Below, piece by piece: positions 60,614 through 64,000 of a DNA stretch of 64,000 bases. Under the pieces are notes generated by a model that worked only from the letters and a program-made list of their open reading frames with translations, was not told the DNA's origin and searched no databases. Position numbers and translations under genes: made by a program. This stretch comes from Tistrella mobilis KA081020-065 (GTDB lineage Bacteria; Pseudomonadota; Alphaproteobacteria; Tistrellales; Tistrellaceae): NCBI RefSeq assembly GCF_000264455.2, contig NC_017957.2:496001-560000 (forward strand). The letters are read 5' to 3'. Every line of letters starts with the position of its first letter. Positions within the stretch are counted from its first letter, which is position 1.

Positions 60614-61327
60614 TCAGTTGCCCAGATAGGCGCGGCGGACGCTGTCGTCGTTCCGCAGCAGGGCGGCCGATCCCGACAGGACCACTCGCCCGCTCTCGAT
60701 CAATACCGCAGTGTCTGCCAGTTCGAGCGCCAGGGCGGCGTTCTGCTCGACCAGCAGAAGCGCGATGCCCTCCACCTCGTTGATCCGGCGCATGATCTCG
60801 AAGATCTCGGCGACCACCAGCGGCGCCAGCCCGAAAGAAGGTTCGTCGAGCAGCAGAAGCCGGGGGCCGCTCATCAGGGCGCGGGAGATGGCCAGCATCT
60901 GTTGCTCACCGCCGCTGAGCGTGCCCGCCATCTGTCCGCGACGTTCGCGCAGGCGCGGGAAATAGCCGAAGACGCGGTCGAGATCGCGCGCAATCCCGGC
61001 GGCATCCCGGCGTATCCACGCGCCGAGGCGGAGATTCTCCTCGACCGTGAGGTCCGTGAAGGTGCCACGGCCATCCGGAACATGGCCGATCCCCTGGCGG
61101 ATCCGGTCTTCCGTGGCGCGCCGATCGATCTGCACCCCGGACAGGAAAACCTCGCCCATGGTCCGGATCGTTCCGCAGATCGCCCGCAGCGTCGTGGTCT
61201 TGCCCGCGCCATTGGCACCGATGATCGTGGTGATGCCCCCGGCGGCGACGGTCAGGTCGATGCCGAACAGGGCCTGGGTACTGCCATAAAAGGCTCTGAG
61301 ACCCCTGACGTCGAGGAGCATGGTCAT
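60614..61327 (-). CDS. livF: Branched-chain-type ABC transporter ATPase (LivF)
   Basis: A 237-aa ATPase: Walker A IGANGAGKTTTLRAI (about 35-49), Q loop region VQIDRR, signature LSGGEQQMLAISRALM (about 138-153), Walker B LLLLDEPSFGLAP and the LivF-type LLLVEQNAALALELAD switch region. The start overlaps the livG stop by 4 bp. It powers the LivHM permease together with LivG. Confidence 0.94.
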   Translation of the reverse strand: MTMLLDVRGLRAFYGSTQALFGIDLTVAAGGITTIIGANGAGKTTTLRAICGTIRTMGEVFLSGVQIDRRATEDRIRQGIGHVPDGRGTFTDLTVEENLRLGAWIRRDAAGIARDLDRVFGYFPRLRERRGQMAGTLSGGEQQMLAISRALMSGPRLLLLDEPSFGLAPLVVAEIFEIMRRINEVEGIALLLVEQNAALALELADTAVLIESGRVVLSGSAALLRNDDSVRRAYLGN

Positions 61328-62115
61328 GAGCTGCCGGCCCCCAGATAGGTGCGAACCACTTCAGGATCACGTGCAATCTCTGATGGCAGGCCCTCGGCGA
61401 TCTTGCGGCCGAAATTCATGGCCACCACCTTGTCGGACACCGACATGACCAGGTTCATATGATGCTCGACCAGCAGGATGGCCGTGCCCAGCCGGTCGCG
61501 GATGGCGCGGATCTGGTCCTTCAGCACGTCGACCTCCTCGTGGTTGAGGCCCGCGGCCGGCTCGTCGAGGAGCAGGAGATGCGGCCGGGACATGAGCGCG
61601 CGGGCGAGTTCCACACGTTTGCGCAGGGGAAAGGGAAGATCCGTCACCCGACGGCCTTCCGTTCCCGAAAGTCCCATGAACGCGATCAGCTCACGTGCCC
61701 GGTCGCGCAGCTCCGCTTCCTCCCGGGCGACCCGTCGGATGCGCAATGTATGTGCAAGGAAGCCGGCCTGGCCCGCCACATGTCCGCCGACCAGAACATT
61801 GTCCTGCACGTCGAGATGATCGAAGAGCGAGACGTTCTGGAAGGTGCGGCCGATCCCCTCCCGGGCGATGCGGTGGCGTGGCACGGTCGAGAGGGATCTG
61901 CCGCGGAACAGGATGTCGCCTGAACTGGGCTGGCAGAGCCGGCTCAGGCAGTTGAAGAGCGTGGTCTTTCCGGCGCCGTTCGGCCCGATCAGCCCCAGGA
62001 TCCGGCCGGCTCCGGCAGTGAAACTGATCGAATCCACGGCCAGGATGCCGCCAAACCGAACGACAAGCTCTCGAACGTCGAGAATGGTCATGGATGTGTC
62101 GGAAGCGTTCGGCAT
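61324..62115 (-). CDS. livG: Branched-chain-type ABC transporter ATPase (LivG)
   Basis: A 263-aa ATPase. Walker A GLIGPNGAGKTTLFNCLSR, the LivG motif GIGRTFQNVSLFDHLDVQDN, a degenerate signature LPFPLRKRVELARALMSR (in place of LSGGQ, common in LivG), Walker B LLLLDEPAAGLNHEE and the switch LVEHHMNLVM. I use ATG 62115 because GGGAGG lies 8 nt upstream. It follows livK by 47 bp, counted from the livK stop to this start. Confidence 0.93.
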   Translation of the reverse strand: MPNASDTSMTILDVRELVVRFGGILAVDSISFTAGAGRILGLIGPNGAGKTTLFNCLSRLCQPSSGDILFRGRSLSTVPRHRIAREGIGRTFQNVSLFDHLDVQDNVLVGGHVAGQAGFLAHTLRIRRVAREEAELRDRARELIAFMGLSGTEGRRVTDLPFPLRKRVELARALMSRPHLLLLDEPAAGLNHEEVDVLKDQIRAIRDRLGTAILLVEHHMNLVMSVSDKVVAMNFGRKIAEGLPSEIARDPEVVRTYLGAGSS

Positions 62116-62162
62116 GGCAGATCCTCCCTGCGACATATGCCGTTGGCGCCGGACGGACAGGG

Positions 62163-63395
62163 TCACCTCGACGCCGAGATCGGCGCGCCGAAGCTCTGCC
62201 ACTGCAGGCCATCGAAACGGATCATCTGAAAGGTCTTGATCGGGTCGAGATCCTGCGGCGTCACCGTATAGCGGACACCGTCGATATACATCTCGGGCTG
62301 AACATCGATGTTGCGGGCAATGTCCCGGATGTTCGCCCGTGTCAGGTCATCACCGGCACGGCGCAGGATCTCGACCAGGACTTCCGTGGTCGCATAGGCG
62401 AGCACATTCGACAGGCTCGTAACCTCTCCCGATGGGAACCAGGTTTTCATGAAATCCAGGTAGCGCGCCACGCCTGCATCGTCTTTCCAGCGCGGATCAT
62501 CGGGATGCTTGGCGACCGCGGTGCTGATGACCCCTTTGGCATGATCGAGACCCGCGGGTTTGAGCACGTAGTCGATGCTCGTCGATGCCCAGCCGAGATA
62601 CACCGTCGGATGCCACTGAAGGTCGCCGATCTTGCGGATCGCCTGCGCAGCATGTTTGGCCAGTGCGGCGACGATGACGACGTCGACGTTGCGTGCCTTC
62701 AGGTTCAGGATCTGCGTGTCGACCGTCGGATAGGCGAGGTCGAAGGTTTCGATGGCGACGATTCGCTTCTCTGCCTCCGGTCCGAAGCCCTCGCGCAGCC
62801 CCTCGACATAGTCCTTGCCGTAGTCGTCGGCCTGCTGCAGAAGACCGACCCTGGCATCCGGCATGGTTTCCAGGATGTGCCGGGCAAAGATCACCGCTTC
62901 GGTGCGGTTCTGCGGCAATCCGGTGGTGACCCAGGGGTTCTCGGCAGGCGCCAGCCATTTAGATGCGCCGGAATTGATCAGAACCTGGGGGACTTTGCGC
63001 GCGGCAAGGTAGGGTCGCACGGCGGTATTGGCTGAGGTGCCGAGTGCATTGTACAGGAACAGGACTTTGTCCGATTCGACCAGCTTGCGGGTCTGCTCGA
63101 TCGCGCGCGGCGGCGAAAAACCGTCATCCTCGCAGAGCAGGGTCAGTTTGCGGCCGTTGATGCCGCCGTCCTGGTTGGTCCTGGCGAAAAAGGCCCGGGT
63201 CGCGGCGCAGGCGATCCCGTAAGCCGAGGCGGGCCCGCTGAGGGGGACCGTCATTCCGATCCGGATTTCGTCGTCGCTCGCGCCCGGATCGTAGGTCGCC
63301 GCCTGAGCCCGGCCGATACCCGCCAGCCCCATACCCGCCAGCCCTATGCCCGACAGGACGGCCATGGCCGCCAGTGGTGCCAGAAGTCGCTTCAT
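62163..63395 (-). CDS. livK: Branched-chain-type ABC transporter substrate-binding protein (LivK-like)
   Basis: A 410-aa periplasmic protein. Residues 1-32 are a signal peptide (MKRLLAPLAAMAVLSGIGLA, then repeated GMGLAGIG) with cleavage likely after AQA. The mature domain starts with DDEIRIGMTVPLSGPASAYG and includes GINGRKLTLLCEDDGFSPPR and QQADDYGKDYVEGLREGFG, the periplasmic-binding fold of type I. Ligands in this family range from Leu/Ile/Val to aromatic acids and amides; the adjacent CoA genes point to an organic acid. It is the first gene of the uptake operon. Confidence 0.92.
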   Translation of the reverse strand: MKRLLAPLAAMAVLSGIGLAGMGLAGIGRAQAATYDPGASDDEIRIGMTVPLSGPASAYGIACAATRAFFARTNQDGGINGRKLTLLCEDDGFSPPRAIEQTRKLVESDKVLFLYNALGTSANTAVRPYLAARKVPQVLINSGASKWLAPAENPWVTTGLPQNRTEAVIFARHILETMPDARVGLLQQADDYGKDYVEGLREGFGPEAEKRIVAIETFDLAYPTVDTQILNLKARNVDVVIVAALAKHAAQAIRKIGDLQWHPTVYLGWASTSIDYVLKPAGLDHAKGVISTAVAKHPDDPRWKDDAGVARYLDFMKTWFPSGEVTSLSNVLAYATTEVLVEILRRAGDDLTRANIRDIARNIDVQPEMYIDGVRYTVTPQDLDPIKTFQMIRFDGLQWQSFGAPISASR

Positions 63396-63445
63396 CCGTC
63401 ATTTCCCCCCGATGGTCGCCTGATCCGCGGTCTTTGCCGCATGTG

Positions 63446-63459
63446 ATATGCAAGCATAT
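63446..63459. promoter_or_regulatory. ATATGC-AA-GCATAT palindrome in the livK/ligase spacer
   Basis: A perfect 6-bp inverted repeat with a 2-nt centre, in an AT-rich stretch between the divergent livK and acyl-CoA synthetase genes. It lies about 50 bp upstream of livK and is a plausible operator for the transporter operon; the regulator is not in the window. Confidence 0.5.
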
Positions 63460-63519
63460 TATCATAAACAGTACGATATGCGTCGATGCAGAGCAACCCG
63501 CCGCGCAATAATTATGTGC

Positions 63520-63536
63520 TTGCGTATGGTACGCAA
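63520..63536. promoter_or_regulatory. TTGCGTA-TGG-TACGCAA palindrome before the acyl-CoA synthetase
   Basis: Perfect 7-bp arms with a 3-nt spacer, 63 bp before the synthetase start and beside AT-rich sequence (AATATTATTAAATATGG). Its size and position suit a TetR- or GntR-type regulator site controlling the synthetase gene and perhaps livK as well. Confidence 0.5.
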
Positions 63537-63599
63537 TATTATTAAATATGGACAAAAGACGCAGACGCGGCGAAATCGCGATCCACCGGGGAGGCAGAG

Positions 63600-64000
63600 A
63601 TGGAGCAACCGACCACATCCGGCGCGGCGGTGCCCGGGGGCATCGTTGCGAGCCCGTGGCATCATGCCCGGCAGCGGCCGGACCAGCCGGCGGTGATCGT
63701 GGCCGATACCGGCGAGGTGGTGAGCTTTGCTGAACTGACCGACAGAGCGAACCGACTCGCCAATCTGTTCGTCGATCTGGGATTGCAGCCCGGTGACTGT
63801 GTGGCCTTCTACCTGGAGAACCACATCCGCTACGCTGAACTGGTCTGGGCGGCCAAGAGTGCGGGCCTTTATTATGTCTGCATCGCCCGGCAGTCGGCGG
63901 TCGATGACCTGCGCTATGTTCTGGAAAACTGCGGGGCCCGGGTTTTCATCGCGTCGGCGGCGGTCGCCGACACGGCGGTGGCGGCCATCCGACACTTCCC
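63600..64000 (+). CDS. AMP-forming acyl-CoA synthetase, 3' end cut by window edge
   Basis: The first 133 codons of an adenylate-forming synthetase. ASPWHHARQRPDQPAVIVAD, FAELTDRANRLANLFVDLGL and YAELVWAAKSAGLYYVCIAR are standard for the N-terminal region of fatty acid and aromatic acid CoA ligases. GGGGAGGCAG precedes ATG 63600. It is divergent from the liv operon and would activate the imported acid. The phosphate-binding and hinge motifs lie beyond the window. Confidence 0.85.
   Translation, partial: MEQPTTSGAAVPGGIVASPWHHARQRPDQPAVIVADTGEVVSFAELTDRANRLANLFVDLGLQPGDCVAFYLENHIRYAELVWAAKSAGLYYVCIARQSAVDDLRYVLENCGARVFIASAAVADTAVAAIRHF

Overview
The window is very GC-rich, densely coded and has the gene families of a free-living alphaproteobacterium, most like the Rhodospirillales/Tistrella type. 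That assignment rests on style (GC bias, a fused ArsR-ArsC with ArsJ, a permease-histidine kinase fusion, LivFGHMK-linked CoA catabolism), not on a marker gene. There is no rRNA, tRNA, CRISPR array or intact insertion sequence.

Layout. 1-2.6 kb: the 5' end of an acyl-CoA carboxylase carboxyltransferase gene, then a lone GT51-like transglycosylase. 2.9-3.9 kb: a ribbon-helix-helix antitoxin next to decayed relatives (a broken second copy and a truncated ParD/ParE pair). 3.9-6.3 kb: an RTX-type calcium-binding exoprotein behind two small overlapping membrane proteins. 6.5-10.9 kb: an acyl-CoA module (crotonase, AraC regulator, acyl-CoA synthetase) facing an SDR dehydrogenase. 11-20 kb: a CHASE3 histidine kinase, YnfA, a phosphotransferase/P-loop kinase fusion, and an NCS1-permease/histidine kinase/receiver fusion translationally coupled to a LuxR-type response regulator. 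19.9-21.4 kb: CsbD, an AHSA1-like protein and a GNAT acetyltransferase.

21.4-43.9 kb is one six-gene, 22-kb leftward operon with no family I can name as a whole: a Hint (autoprocessing) protein, a fibronectin-III-like protein, a 1270-aa beta-rich protein, a ComEC-type metallo-beta-lactamase-fold protein, and giant 2521-aa and 1488-aa proteins with LysM-like modules. Three of the junctions are 4-bp stop/start overlaps and no product shows a signal peptide. It is the larger of two candidate undescribed systems.

43.9-49.7 kb: an MFS transporter divergent from an arsenic operon (arsR-arsC fusion, gapdh, arsJ), then a serine hydrolase. 49.8-54.9 kb is the second candidate system and looks like a RiPP (ribosomal peptide) locus. 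It has two paralogous short peptides sharing a WVxPVA motif, two TylF/CmcI-type methyltransferase-fold enzymes, a PqqD-like recognition protein, an HPr-kinase-like enzyme and a GT41 (SPINDLY/OGT-like) glycosyltransferase. No lasso cyclase or leader peptidase is present.

55-64 kb: a catabolic cluster (MaoC hydratase, CitE-like lyase, BKACE, a frameshifted CoA-transferase) convergent with a complete branched-chain-type ABC uptake system, then the start of another acyl-CoA synthetase. Several perfect inverted repeats mark likely operators. A scar at 54.84-54.95 kb joins an arsJ fragment to the 3' end of the serine hydrolase gene.
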